The position numbers and the translations under genes are program-made. A DNA stretch of 17,807 nt from CAZYTO01 sp964650405 (GTDB lineage Bacteria > Acidobacteriota > Thermoanaerobaculia > Gp7-AA8). The notes under the pieces are model-generated. The model saw only the letters and a list, made by a program, of their open reading frames with translations. It searched no databases and was not told the origin of the DNA. Position 1 is the stretch's first letter. Each line of letters opens with the position of its first letter. Shown here piece after piece: positions 1 to 7,777 of this stretch. The stretch covers positions 1 to 17,807 of the forward strand of contig CAZYTO010000100.1 in NCBI GenBank assembly GCA_964650405.1, in the 5' to 3' direction.

Positions 1-2
1 TG

Positions 3-467
3 GCCGCACTCGAAGATCAGAAACTCGCCGTGGCCCTCACCGGCACGGTCGAGCTGCCCACCGGCAGCGCTGCTACGCTCGACGGCTCCGGATCGGTGGA
101 CGCCGGCGGCCGCATCATCGTCTCGCGCGATGCGGGCAACGGTCGCTTCAACGCCTCCTTCGGCGTCATCCGCCTGGGCCGCAATGGTCCGCTCGGACTC
201 AAGCCGCAGGTGCTCATCACCGACACCGTGAGCTATGCCCACCGTGTGTCGGAGCGCACCGCCGTCGTCACGCAGCTCACCGTCTCCGAGACGCCGTTCC
301 GCCAGTACAACTTCCCCGAGCTGAGCCGCCGCTCCTACCAGTTGAGCATCGGCACGCAGCACGTCCTCCGCCGCTACACCCTCCACGTCGCCTTCATCGA
401 AAACGTCATCACCTTCGAAAACAGCGCCGACGCCGGACTGCAGTGGGGGATCTCGCGGCGGTTCTGA
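3..467 (+). CDS. DUF3187-like outer-membrane protein, C-terminal part
   Basis: The frame is open from the left edge and ends at TGA 465-467, so only about the last 154 residues are present and the true start lies outside the window. The GTG at 30 is simply the first possible start codon inside the window. The visible part alternates polar and hydrophobic residues in short strands, as in an outer-membrane beta-barrel, and ends in an aromatic residue (ISRRF), the usual barrel signature. The ending, with IENVITFENSADAGLQWGI, resembles the C-terminus of DUF3187 proteins as I remember them. The family has no established function. The stop codon is followed 3 nt later by a heptamer repeat array. 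The barrel assignment is fairly secure; the family name is recalled from pattern and less secure. Confidence 0.6.
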   Translation, partial: AALEDQKLAVALTGTVELPTGSAATLDGSGSVDAGGRIIVSRDAGNGRFNASFGVIRLGRNGPLGLKPQVLITDTVSYAHRVSERTAVVTQLTVSETPFRQYNFPELSRRSYQLSIGTQHVLRRYTLHVAFIENVITFENSADAGLQWGISRRF

Positions 468-470
468 GCG

Positions 471-750
471 TCGCTGGTCGCTGTTCGCTATCCACTGTTC
501 GCTGTTCACTGTTCACTGTTCGCTTATTGGCTGTTCCGGCCGCCGTGAACCGCCCGGGCGGCGGGATGTTGCCCATCCAGCCTGCGAGGATGCCGGCGCC
601 CCGGTGCTTTCACCGCGACTGGAAGGAAACTGGGGTCCGTTCCGGCGAAAGGAATGGGGTCACATCTTCTGGACGGAGGATGGGGGGCGCCCGTGCCCCC
701 CTGCCCGTGCCCCGACCAGCGACCAGCCACCAGCCACCAGCGACCAGCGA
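471..750. repeat. Inverted heptamer-repeat locus 1
   Basis: The whole 287-nt space between two convergent genes is bracketed by two heptamer arrays. The left array runs on to about 536 with units such as GTTCGCT and GTTCACT. The right array (about 714-750) has units GACCAGC and CACCAGC. The 34 nt at 471-504 match the reverse complement of 717-750 at 26 positions by hand count, so the arms could pair. The left arm starts 3 nt after the DUF3187 stop and the right arm ends 4 nt before the stop codon of the opposite-strand gene (755-757). The interior carries two GGGGTC-containing stretches (about 630-670) that may be REP-like, but no gene. It could act as a two-way terminator; no T-tract is present. 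Confidence 0.7.
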
Positions 751-754
751 ATGA

Positions 755-2836
755 TCACTCTGCCGCCGCAGCTTCGGCCGGTGCCATGGCCGTGGCCATC
801 CTTGCGCGGAGGATCGCACGGATCTTCGTGCGCTCGCGCCAGAGCAGCCAGACGGCGATGAGCGTCAGGGCCATGGCCAGCCAGGTCACGATGGTCATGG
901 ACAGGAGGACGATCGTGACGGTCTGGGGCCGGTCCGCGGCCAGCATCTGTTCGCGGAACGAGCCGAAGCGCGTGCCGGACGGCAGCTCGAACTTTGCGGG
1001 CAGACCTTGGTACGCGAAGAAGCCGACGTTTGCGTTGGCGGCATTCCCCGTGTTCGCGCGCTCTCCGGCGCTCTCCGAGTTGGCCGTCACCGCATCCCGG
1101 GTCGCGACGGGCTCATACGACGCCGACTTCATGTTGGCTGACGACTTGAGCTCGCGCAGGCCGTCGACGGCGAGCCAGACCATCCCGGCGAACGCCGCCG
1201 CGACAACAGCCAGCACCATCTGCCGGATCGTCCATCGCTTCCGGTTGGCCGCGATCCACACCACGCTCACGAAGATCGCGGCCAGGGCCGTCAGCCACGC
1301 CACGATCGGAATCAGCGCCGACGCGAAGGCCAGCATCAGTCCGGCGGCGATGCGCGAGGCCAGGCTGACCTCCAGGAACGCCAGCACGCGCTCGAGCCAG
1401 AATGCGAGCAGGAGGAACAGCAGCAGGCCCCGCGCGCCCGGCCGCCACACGCTGGCCTGTGAGGCAAACGCCTGCCACAGCGGCAGCCAGTGCGGCGGAT
1501 AGCGGAGGTTCACCGACGTGTACGTCGCCGGCACCGGCACCCGGGGGACGTCGAGCTGGGTGATGAGCATGCCCCAGTGCGGCGTGGCCTGGCGGTGCTG
1601 CACGACGACCCGCTGATCGCCGGCCGACAGCGGGATGGTCAGGTCGCCGTGGGCGTTCTTCGTCATCAGCACCGGTTCGGTCTGCAGGCTCACGAACGTC
1701 GGCTCCGGCTTCGGAGGGACGACCAGCTCCGGCGCGCCCTGGTTGTCGATGTCGAATGCCGACTCGCCGAGGATCGGACCGTTGGCGGGAACGAAGAACG
1801 TATGCTCGGCGCTCCGGACGGCATAGCTGATGGCGCGCAGTGCCTCCAGCCGGGTCACGCTCCAGGTGATGCGCTCGTGGGCGCCGATGACGAAGGCCAT
1901 GGCGCCGCGGTACTGGGCGGTGATGCCGGTCTCGGTCGTGCTCACCCGCTTGGGCGAGCCCTGCACGATGGGACGCAGCAGGGGGTGCGATTCGAGCACG
2001 GCATACTGCAGGCTGGCCGCCACCGGCGGGGCGAAGCTCGTGCCGCGCCACTCGCCGTTGAGGAGGATGGTGGAGTCGCCCGGCGGCGTGGCGAAGACGT
2101 AGGTGCCGTCTTTGAGCTCGTAAGGCGCCGAGGAGTCGATCTCCTGCAGGTGCTCGTTGGAGACGAGCCGCAGCGGCAGCGGCGAGGTGCTGCGGTTCGG
2201 GTTGTGGACCTGGATCGCGTAGTGGAAACGGCTGGCATCGGGGAGGAGGGTGATGACGTAGTGCCCGGTGGCGGTCGTCTCCAGGGTCTCGTTGGTGCCG
2301 ACGACCTGGCGCACCAGCGTGATGCCTCGCGCGCCCTTGTCATCCTCCTCGGCCGTCACCAGCTCGCCGTCCGTCACCGCCGAGCGTACGGCCAGGACCG
2401 ACGGCTGCACGTTCATCTGCAGCCGGTCGCTGCCGCTGAGGCGGACCTCGCACTTCAGCGTGAAGGACGGCCCGAGGGCCACGAGCTCGAAGGCGCCCTT
2501 GCCGGCGCGGGTGATCAGGGCGTCGCCCGTGCAGCCGGAGAGCGTGACGTTCGTGGCGTCATGGATGACGTCCACCGCCGCCCGCACGCCGACGCTGCGG
2601 CCGGCGAAGGTCATGGTCAGCGTCCGGTCGTGGAACGCGCCGCCCACGGTCATGGTGTCGACGACCGTGGCGGAGGCGTTCTCGCCGGCCTTGCGCATGT
2701 CGTCATAGACCGTGAGCGGGATCGAGACGCTGGACGCTCCCTGGGGCGGCTGAGGCTTCGGTGCTTCCTGGGCGGCGAATGTCGTGGTGACCAGAAACGA
2801 GGAGAGGAGCACGATGATCCGGACGATCGAACGCAT
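755..2836 (-). CDS. Large secreted/membrane protein of unknown function
   Basis: I do not recognise this 693-residue protein. The ATG at 2836 is chosen over an upstream in-frame start at 2869 because GGAGG lies 6 nt before it and the protein then begins directly with a signal peptide (MRSIVRII, hydrophobic core, cut near FAA-QEAP). Residues of about 25-460 form a long exported region rich in beta-strand patterns, with one Cys pair candidate (near 102 and 129). About four hydrophobic segments follow at 469-490, 496-530 and 540-558, then a polar loop rich in Ala/Asn/Ser, and a last membrane helix near 640-665 ending in basic residues. It is the last gene of the leftward pepA cluster, 81 nt after the YjbR-like gene. 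The layout suggests an envelope protein with a large periplasmic or surface domain; no catalytic motif is evident. Confidence 0.75.
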   Translation of the reverse strand: MRSIVRIIVLLSSFLVTTTFAAQEAPKPQPPQGASSVSIPLTVYDDMRKAGENASATVVDTMTVGGAFHDRTLTMTFAGRSVGVRAAVDVIHDATNVTLSGCTGDALITRAGKGAFELVALGPSFTLKCEVRLSGSDRLQMNVQPSVLAVRSAVTDGELVTAEEDDKGARGITLVRQVVGTNETLETTATGHYVITLLPDASRFHYAIQVHNPNRSTSPLPLRLVSNEHLQEIDSSAPYELKDGTYVFATPPGDSTILLNGEWRGTSFAPPVAASLQYAVLESHPLLRPIVQGSPKRVSTTETGITAQYRGAMAFVIGAHERITWSVTRLEALRAISYAVRSAEHTFFVPANGPILGESAFDIDNQGAPELVVPPKPEPTFVSLQTEPVLMTKNAHGDLTIPLSAGDQRVVVQHRQATPHWGMLITQLDVPRVPVPATYTSVNLRYPPHWLPLWQAFASQASVWRPGARGLLLFLLLAFWLERVLAFLEVSLASRIAAGLMLAFASALIPIVAWLTALAAIFVSVVWIAANRKRWTIRQMVLAVVAAAFAGMVWLAVDGLRELKSSANMKSASYEPVATRDAVTANSESAGERANTGNAANANVGFFAYQGLPAKFELPSGTRFGSFREQMLAADRPQTVTIVLLSMTIVTWLAMALTLIAVWLLWRERTKIRAILRARMATAMAPAEAAAAE

Positions 2837-2917
2837 GGTCTTCCTCCGTGTCCGGCAATCATGCCGCACGTTCTTTTGACGCGGTGTGATGGCTGGACGT
2901 GACGCGGGGGCTCTCTG

Positions 2918-3346
2918 TCAGCGCGCGGTGCGCGTGCGGGCGGCCGGCTTTCGAGCCGTTCCGGCGGTCTTCGTCTTCGCCTTCGCCGGTTTCGTCACCT
3001 TCGCTGCATTGGCGTAGAGCGTGTAGCTCTCGGCGATCCACCGTTCCAGAATCTTCGCGTCAGGGCTCTCGGGACCGTTCAGCGTGATCGTCACCCAGCC
3101 GCCGGTGCCGGCGCGATACAGCTCCGGAGCCTCGCCCTGAAGTTTCGCGGCCTCGGCGAAGGAGTCGCCCAGCCGGACCATGGCCGCCTTCGGGCGGACG
3201 AAGAGAAACGCCTTCCCGTGCATCTTGTACGTCGTGCACTCGGCGGCCGTACCCTTGCACGCCACGCCTTCCTCGGCGCCTGGCTGCCGTGAGCCGAAGG
3301 CGCAGAGCATTTCCACAGTGACGCGGGGTTTCGACTTGCCTGCCAT
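2918..3346 (-). CDS. MmcQ/YjbR-family protein with basic tail
   Basis: The start at 3346 is preceded by GAGGAGG at good spacing; an in-frame start at 3409 would overlap the upstream gene and add an Arg/Gly-rich stretch with no family match. The 142-residue product carries the YjbR-like core: KMHGKAFLFVRPKAAMVRLG, then YRAGTGGWVTITLNG and a closing ILERWIAESYTLYA helix. YjbR/MmcQ proteins have a small double-wing fold thought to bind DNA; their role is unclear. The last 27 residues are Lys/Ala/Arg-rich (KPAKAK, ARKPAARTRTAR), resembling histone-H1-like tails and consistent with nucleic-acid binding. It sits 22 nt after the DUF6599-like gene on the same strand. Confidence 0.75.
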   Translation of the reverse strand: MAGKSKPRVTVEMLCAFGSRQPGAEEGVACKGTAAECTTYKMHGKAFLFVRPKAAMVRLGDSFAEAAKLQGEAPELYRAGTGGWVTITLNGPESPDAKILERWIAESYTLYANAAKVTKPAKAKTKTAGTARKPAARTRTAR

Positions 3347-3368
3347 GACGCCTCCTCGGATGCCTTTG

Positions 3369-4499
3369 CTATTGCGGCCGCGGCTGCGTTCGCGGCCACG
3401 CGGGCGCATTCCGTTTCGGCTCGTTCCCGCCGCCGTTCGCCTGGCGGTCCGCGGTCACCAGCTGCTTGCGGATACTACCGAGAATGCGCTGGTCGGTAGC
3501 CGTGGCCAGGTCGACGAGGTGCTGGCGGTCCCTGTAGCCGTTGAAGGCGATGACGAAACGGTCGATGCGGAAGGCCACGGCCCGGCCGAGGTACTTGTCC
3601 TCGCCGGTGAAGTTGTCTTCGCCGAGGTTGGAGATGGGGTCGAGCAGCTTGCCGTTTGCCACGTAGAGCGAGCGGTAGGCGTTGAGAATCTGCGTGGCCG
3701 TGTCCTTGCTCGCCGACGGGATGATCAAGCCGTCGATCATGTCGTTGTCGACGTTGAACTCTGCCTGGAACGAGTTGCCGAGGTACTTCTGGCCGAAGCC
3801 GGAGTCGGCGGCATAGCGTTCGCTGTTCGCCACGCGCTGCTTATCGGGGAAGAAGGCGAACACGCCCGGACGCCCCGGCGCGGTGGGCATGCGATCGGCC
3901 ACGAACGAGCACAGGCGTGCCAGCGTATTGCCGGCACCGCGTCCGGTGAGCCGGACGTAGAACGGCCCGCGCCAGATGTGGATGGTGTGGGCCGTGGCGA
4001 ACGACTCGTTCTGCAGGGGAAGGTAGGTGATGTTCGCCGCCTTGCGCATGGAGTACGCGCCGAAGGCCTTGACGAAGTCGGGGAAGCGGAAGATCTCGAC
4101 GGTGGCGAAACCCCGCCCGTCCAGCGAGGTGTACTTGCCGGCGGTGAGGTCGAGCGCGCCGTATTGCTGGAAGCGCGCGGCGTCCTGGTCGAGATAGTTC
4201 GCCAGGCGGTCGCCGGGAATGACGATGGGGTCCTCGTCGAGCCGCCACGGCGCCGCTTCCTGCTGGCGGGGCAGGAACTGCAGGCTCGGCGAATCGATGG
4301 AGGTGAAGCTGATCTCCTCGCCGTGCGGCTTGGGCGTGGTACGGACCTCGGCGTGCTTGCGGTCGCAGGCGAAGGCCAGCATCGCGCAGAACGCGAGCAG
4401 CAGGCCGGCGAGCGGCCAGCGGCGAGCGGCGAGCGGGAGAGGTGGCGCGGTGCGCGAACGCGGCAGCCAACCCGCCAGCCGCTCGCCGCTCGCCGTCAC
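3369..4499 (-). CDS. DUF6599-like putative lipoprotein
   Basis: The open frame extends to 4751, but that would overlap most of the pepA C-terminus, so I chose the GTG at 4499, 14 nt past the pepA stop, with a G-rich stretch (GGGGGCG) upstream. The 376-residue product then has a basic, repeat-encoded N-terminus, a hydrophobic stretch (LAGLLLAFCAML) and a possible lipobox ending in Cys45 (LAFAC-DRK). Ala rather than Leu/Val at -3 makes the lipoprotein call moderate. The mature part (NYLDQDAARFQQYGALDL, VEIFRFPDFVKAFGAYS) resembles DUF6599 proteins, whose function is not known. A heptamer-repeat arm (4407-4436) lies inside the signal-peptide coding region, so the true start is uncertain and could be further downstream. 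It probably shares a transcript with pepA. Confidence 0.6.
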   Translation of the reverse strand: MTASGERLAGWLPRSRTAPPLPLAARRWPLAGLLLAFCAMLAFACDRKHAEVRTTPKPHGEEISFTSIDSPSLQFLPRQQEAAPWRLDEDPIVIPGDRLANYLDQDAARFQQYGALDLTAGKYTSLDGRGFATVEIFRFPDFVKAFGAYSMRKAANITYLPLQNESFATAHTIHIWRGPFYVRLTGRGAGNTLARLCSFVADRMPTAPGRPGVFAFFPDKQRVANSERYAADSGFGQKYLGNSFQAEFNVDNDMIDGLIIPSASKDTATQILNAYRSLYVANGKLLDPISNLGEDNFTGEDKYLGRAVAFRIDRFVIAFNGYRDRQHLVDLATATDQRILGSIRKQLVTADRQANGGGNEPKRNAPAWPRTQPRPQ

Positions 4500-4508
4500 C
4501 CGCTCGCC
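4407..4508. repeat. Inverted heptamer-repeat locus 2
   Basis: Arms 4407-4436 and 4479-4508 (30 nt each, 42-nt loop) match as inverted repeats at 26 of 30 positions by hand count; the unit is close to GGCGAGC. The right arm begins 5 nt after the pepA stop, reading leftwards. The left arm falls within the presumed signal-peptide region of the DUF6599-like gene, where it reads as LAARRWPLAG. In the pepA transcript this would be a long GC-rich hairpin near the start codon of the next gene, which could lower or tune its translation (inference). Confidence 0.7.
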
Positions 4509-4513
4509 CCCGA

Positions 4514-5980
4514 TCAAAGCGACTCGAGAAACCTCAGCGTCAAACGCACGCCGGCACCCGTCGCTCCGCGTGACTCGCGCGCCGTCTCGTGCTCCGCGTA
4601 CGCCGTCCCGGGGAGTTCGAGGTGGGCCCGGCTCGGCCAATCGACGAACTCCTTCAGGAAGAGCGCCGCGGAGATCGCACCGCCCCAGCGGCCGCCCGAG
4701 TTCTTCACGTCGGCCCAGTCGCTGCGGATCAGTTCCTTGTACTCGTCCCACTCAGGGAGTCTCCAGATGCGCTCACCGGTCTCTTCCCCACACGCAATCA
4801 ACTTATGAGCCAGCTCGTCGTTGTTCGAGAAGAGGCCGGCCGCCTCCGACCCGAGCGCCACCACGCAGGCTCCCGTGAGCGTCGCATAGTCGAGGATGTG
4901 ATCGGGCTTCTGCTGCGAGGCGTAGTGCAGGGCGTCGGCCAGAATGACCCGTCCTTCGGCATCGGTATTGACGATCTCGATGGTCTTCCCGGACATGGTG
5001 CGGATGATGTCGCCCGGCTTGTAGGCGCCGCCGCCGGGGAGGTTCTCCGTCGAGGCGATGACGCCGGTGATGCGGACATCGAGACCGAGCATGGCCGCGG
5101 CCTGCATGGTGCCGATCACGGCCGCGGCGCCGCACATGTCGAACTTCATCTCCTCCATCTTCTCGGCGGGCTTGATGGAGATGCCGCCGGAGTCGAAGGT
5201 GATGCCCTTGCCGACCAGGGCCACGTGGGTCTTGGCGCGGCGCGGGTGGTACTCCAGGACGATGAAGCGCGGCTCTTCGTGCGAGCCCTTGTTGACCGCC
5301 AGCAGCCCGCCCATCTTCATCTTCTCGATGGCGCGCTTGTCGTAGACGGTGCACTTGATGCCGTGCGCCCTGGCCACCTCCTCGGCGCGCTGGCCGATGC
5401 GGGTGGGGGTCATCTCGTTGCCGGGCGCGTTGGCGAGGTCGCGCACCGTGCGGACCCCGGCGGCGATGGCCTTGGCCTCGGCATCGAGGGCTTTGGCGCG
5501 CTTGGCATCGACGCCGCCGGCCGGGATCAGCGTCGCGGCGACGGCCACCTGCGGCGGATCGTCCTTCTTCGGGGTCATGTACGCGTCGTACTTGTAGTCG
5601 GTGTGGGCCAGGTGATCGGCGGCCAGGCGGGCGATCTCCTCGGCGGTCCGCTTGCCGATGGCGACGATGCCGATGGCGATGACGATGCTCCGGTCGCGCT
5701 GCTTCTTCGCCGTCTTGCCCACGGCGTAGAGCGCGGCGCGCAGACTGCGGATGGTGACGGCGTCTTCCTTCCCCAACCCGAGGAGCGTGACCTTGCGCGG
5801 CTCGTCGGCGAGCAGAGTGATCGATTCGTCCGCGCGTCCGGTGAATCGTGAGGAATCGATGAGCTTCGCCACGCTCTTCGGCAGGTCGAGGTGCTTCGGC
5901 GGCTTCGCGCCTTCGGGGAGCAGGAGAAAGAGATGATCGGTTTTCGACCACTTCGGGTCGAGAGAGAGAGAGACGTCCAT
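4514..5980 (-). CDS. pepA: Leucyl aminopeptidase (M17 family)
   Basis: This 488-residue protein is a full-length M17 cytosolic aminopeptidase, which removes N-terminal residues from peptides using two divalent metal ions. The catalytic half has every hallmark: VGKGITFDSGG (Lys258, Asp263), Lys270 in SIKP, Asp281 in MKFDMCGAAAV, and NTDAEGR (Asp340, Glu342, Arg344). These line up with bovine LAP K250, D255, K262, D273, D332, E334 and R336 at a constant offset of 8. The N-terminal half is the usual variable macro-like domain. The ATG at 5980 gives a normal length, although no strong Shine-Dalgarno is visible. It heads a leftward cluster with the DUF6599-like gene and starts 17 nt from heptamer locus 3. 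Some E. coli PepA homologues also bind DNA; nothing here tests that. Confidence 0.95.
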   Translation of the reverse strand: MDVSLSLDPKWSKTDHLFLLLPEGAKPPKHLDLPKSVAKLIDSSRFTGRADESITLLADEPRKVTLLGLGKEDAVTIRSLRAALYAVGKTAKKQRDRSIVIAIGIVAIGKRTAEEIARLAADHLAHTDYKYDAYMTPKKDDPPQVAVAATLIPAGGVDAKRAKALDAEAKAIAAGVRTVRDLANAPGNEMTPTRIGQRAEEVARAHGIKCTVYDKRAIEKMKMGGLLAVNKGSHEEPRFIVLEYHPRRAKTHVALVGKGITFDSGGISIKPAEKMEEMKFDMCGAAAVIGTMQAAAMLGLDVRITGVIASTENLPGGGAYKPGDIIRTMSGKTIEIVNTDAEGRVILADALHYASQQKPDHILDYATLTGACVVALGSEAAGLFSNNDELAHKLIACGEETGERIWRLPEWDEYKELIRSDWADVKNSGGRWGGAISAALFLKEFVDWPSRAHLELPGTAYAEHETARESRGATGAGVRLTLRFLESL

Positions 5981-5997
5981 GGCGGGCGGATTCTACT

Positions 5998-6101
5998 CGT
6001 TGTCCATTGTTGGTTGTTCGTTGCTCGTTGTTGGCCGAAGGTGCCGGGCTCGCCTCCCGGGCGCCGGCGGCCGAGCAACGAACCACGAACAACGGACAAC
6101 G
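5998..6101. repeat. Inverted heptamer-repeat locus 3
   Basis: Arms 5998-6027 and 6072-6101 are 30 nt long and match as inverted repeats at 27 of 30 positions by hand count; each carries motifs of the kind GTTGTTC/GTTGCTC. The 44-nt loop contains a smaller GC-rich palindrome (CCGGG to CCCGG, about 6044-6059). The element sits in the divergent space between pepA and the NtrC-type regulator, so it could fold in both leader RNAs or extrude as a cruciform in DNA. No strong promoter is visible outside it in this 164-nt space, so the promoters may overlap the repeat. Confidence 0.75.
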
Positions 6102-6144
6102 AAAACATACAATTGGCCGAACTCATGCACCGAGGCGGTTACTG

Positions 6145-7530
6145 ATGCCCTACCGAGTCCTGGTGGTCGATGACGAGACCGCCATCCGTGAAGCGATTCG
6201 CATGACTCTCGAGTACGAGAGCTACCGCGTCGACGAGGCCCGCAGCGGGCAGGACGGGATCGACAAGGCCACCAAGACGCAGTACGACGCCATCCTGCTC
6301 GACATCAAGATGCCGGTCCTCGACGGGATCGAAGTCCTGGAGAACCTGAAGGAACAGAAAGTGGCGGCGCCGGTCATCATGGTCAGCGGCCATGGCGACA
6401 TCTCCACGGCCGTGGAGTGCACCAAGCGCGGCGCCTTTGACTTCCTGGAGAAGCCCCTCAACCGAGACAAGCTCCTCCTCTCCGTGCGCAATGCCGTGCG
6501 CCAGCAGAAACTGGAGGAAGAGGTCGGTGAGCTGCGCGAGCGCGAGGCGCGCGACTACCAGCTCGTCGGCGAAGCGTCGTCGATGCACGCCCTCAAGCAG
6601 CAGATCGAGCTCGCCGCGCCCACCAAGGCCACCGTCCTCATCACCGGCGAGTCGGGGACGGGGAAGGAGCTGGTAGCCCGCGAGATCCACCGGCGCTCCG
6701 ACCGTGCCTCGCAGCCCTTCGTGCAGGTCAACTGCGCGGCCATCCCCGAGGAGCTGATCGAGTCGGAGCTGTTCGGCCACGAGAAAGGCTCGTTCACCGG
6801 CGCCGTACGCAAGCAGACCGGCAAGTTCGTCGCGGCCGACGGCGGCACGATCTTCCTCGACGAGATCGGCGATATGTCGCTCCGCACGCAGGCCAAGGTC
6901 CTGCGCGTGCTGCAGGAAGGGGAAGTGGAGCCGGTGGGCTCGGCCATGGTGGTCAAGGTCGATACCCGCGTCATCGCCGCCACGAACAAGGACCTCAAGG
7001 AAGAGATCCGCGCCAACCGTTTCCGCGAAGATCTCTACTATCGGCTGAATGTGATTCCCATCCCCACGCCGCCGTTGCGGGAGCGCCGCGAGGACGTGCC
7101 GCTGCTGGCGCAGCACTTCGCAACGCTCTTTTCTGCGCAGTACAACCGGCCGGCGAAGTCGTTCACCCCGGCGGCCCAGAAGGCGTTGCAGGATGCGGCC
7201 TGGCGCGGGAACGTCCGCGAGCTGCGCAACATGATCGAGCGCCTCGTCATCATGGTCCCCGGCGACGTCATCGACATCAGCGACCTCCCCGCCGAGTTCT
7301 TCCGCGCCGCCGGCGACATCATCGCCAGCGCCATGCGCCTCGCCACCCTCCAGGAGTTCAAGGACGAGGCGGAGAAGGCCTTCATCGTCGCCAAGCTCCG
7401 CGAGCACGGCTGGAACGTGTCGAAGACCGCCGAGGCCATCGACACGCCCCGCTCGAACCTCTACAAGAAGATCGAGCAGTACAACATCAAACGTGAGACG
7501 GGCGGACCGATTACGCCGCCGGAAGAATGA
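6145..7530 (+). CDS. Sigma-54-dependent response regulator, NtrC family
   Basis: The ATG at 6145 starts the receiver domain directly (MPYRVLVVDDE) and has a GAGG 9 nt upstream; the frame upstream of it only translates the heptamer repeats. The 461 residues hold a receiver (Asp9, Asp10, phosphoacceptor Asp53, Ser81, Lys103), a linker, an AAA+ domain (Walker A GESGTGKE at 168-175, Walker B TIFLDEIGD near 235-243, WRGNVREL near 353-360) and a Fis-type helix-turn-helix at about 421-448. The sigma-54 contact loop reads GSFTGA (215-220) rather than GAFTGA. It should activate sigma-54 promoters when phosphorylated. Overall similarity is to NtrX/AtoC-type regulators, but no histidine kinase gene lies beside it, so its signal and exact name are unknown. 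Confidence 0.93.
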   Translation: MPYRVLVVDDETAIREAIRMTLEYESYRVDEARSGQDGIDKATKTQYDAILLDIKMPVLDGIEVLENLKEQKVAAPVIMVSGHGDISTAVECTKRGAFDFLEKPLNRDKLLLSVRNAVRQQKLEEEVGELREREARDYQLVGEASSMHALKQQIELAAPTKATVLITGESGTGKELVAREIHRRSDRASQPFVQVNCAAIPEELIESELFGHEKGSFTGAVRKQTGKFVAADGGTIFLDEIGDMSLRTQAKVLRVLQEGEVEPVGSAMVVKVDTRVIAATNKDLKEEIRANRFREDLYYRLNVIPIPTPPLRERREDVPLLAQHFATLFSAQYNRPAKSFTPAAQKALQDAAWRGNVRELRNMIERLVIMVPGDVIDISDLPAEFFRAAGDIIASAMRLATLQEFKDEAEKAFIVAKLREHGWNVSKTAEAIDTPRSNLYKKIEQYNIKRETGGPITPPEE

Positions 7531-7777
7531 CGAGTGCCGAGTGCCGGTTGCCGAGTGCCGAGCGGGCATGAGGCATGAGTGACGATTGAGTGACGAGGCA
7601 TGAGTGGCTTTGGGGTCTGCCACGCACGTCTCCTCGATACCGAGCCGGAGCGCATTCGATTTCTTCACAACCCGTGAGTACAAGTGGGAGATGACATCAG
7701 CGTGGAAGACGCGAAGCGACCCGGCACTCAGGACTCATCCGGCGGCTCGGCACTCGGCACTCAGCACTCGGCACTGG
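7531..7777. repeat. Inverted heptamer-repeat locus 4
   Basis: Arms 7531-7565 and 7743-7777 (35 nt each) match as inverted repeats at 30 of 35 positions by hand count; the unit is close to GAGTGCC. The left arm begins on the base right after the regulator stop codon. A second heptamer flavour (GCATGAG, GTGACGA) follows at 7566-7605, with a loose partner near 7722-7738. The right arm lies inside the open frame of murI. The unrepeated middle (about 7608-7720) has one GGGGTC and the likely murI leader. Confidence 0.7.

Noticed and set aside
471..536. CRISPR array or tandem satellite
   Set aside because: Units are 7 bp with no spacers, and no cas genes are present; the arrays fit paired inverted heptamers instead.
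1490..2902. Long plus-strand open frame (470 codons) opposite the large membrane protein
   Set aside because: Composition is Arg/Gly/Ala/Asp-rich with no domain, no ribosome-binding site; it is an antisense shadow typical of GC-rich coding DNA.
3180..4808. Long plus-strand open frame (542 codons) spanning two genes
   Set aside because: It covers the antisense of the YjbR-like and DUF6599-like genes and shows no recognisable protein features.
6107..6112. TACAAT as a -10 box for the regulator gene
   Set aside because: Position is plausible but no -35 sequence is found at 16-18 nt upstream; a single hexamer is too weak.
6113..6129. Sigma-54-like promoter (TTGGC with TGCA at -24/-12 spacing) before the NtrC-type gene
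   Set aside because: Transcription would start about 5 nt before the ATG at 6145, leaving the GAGG ribosome-binding site outside the message.
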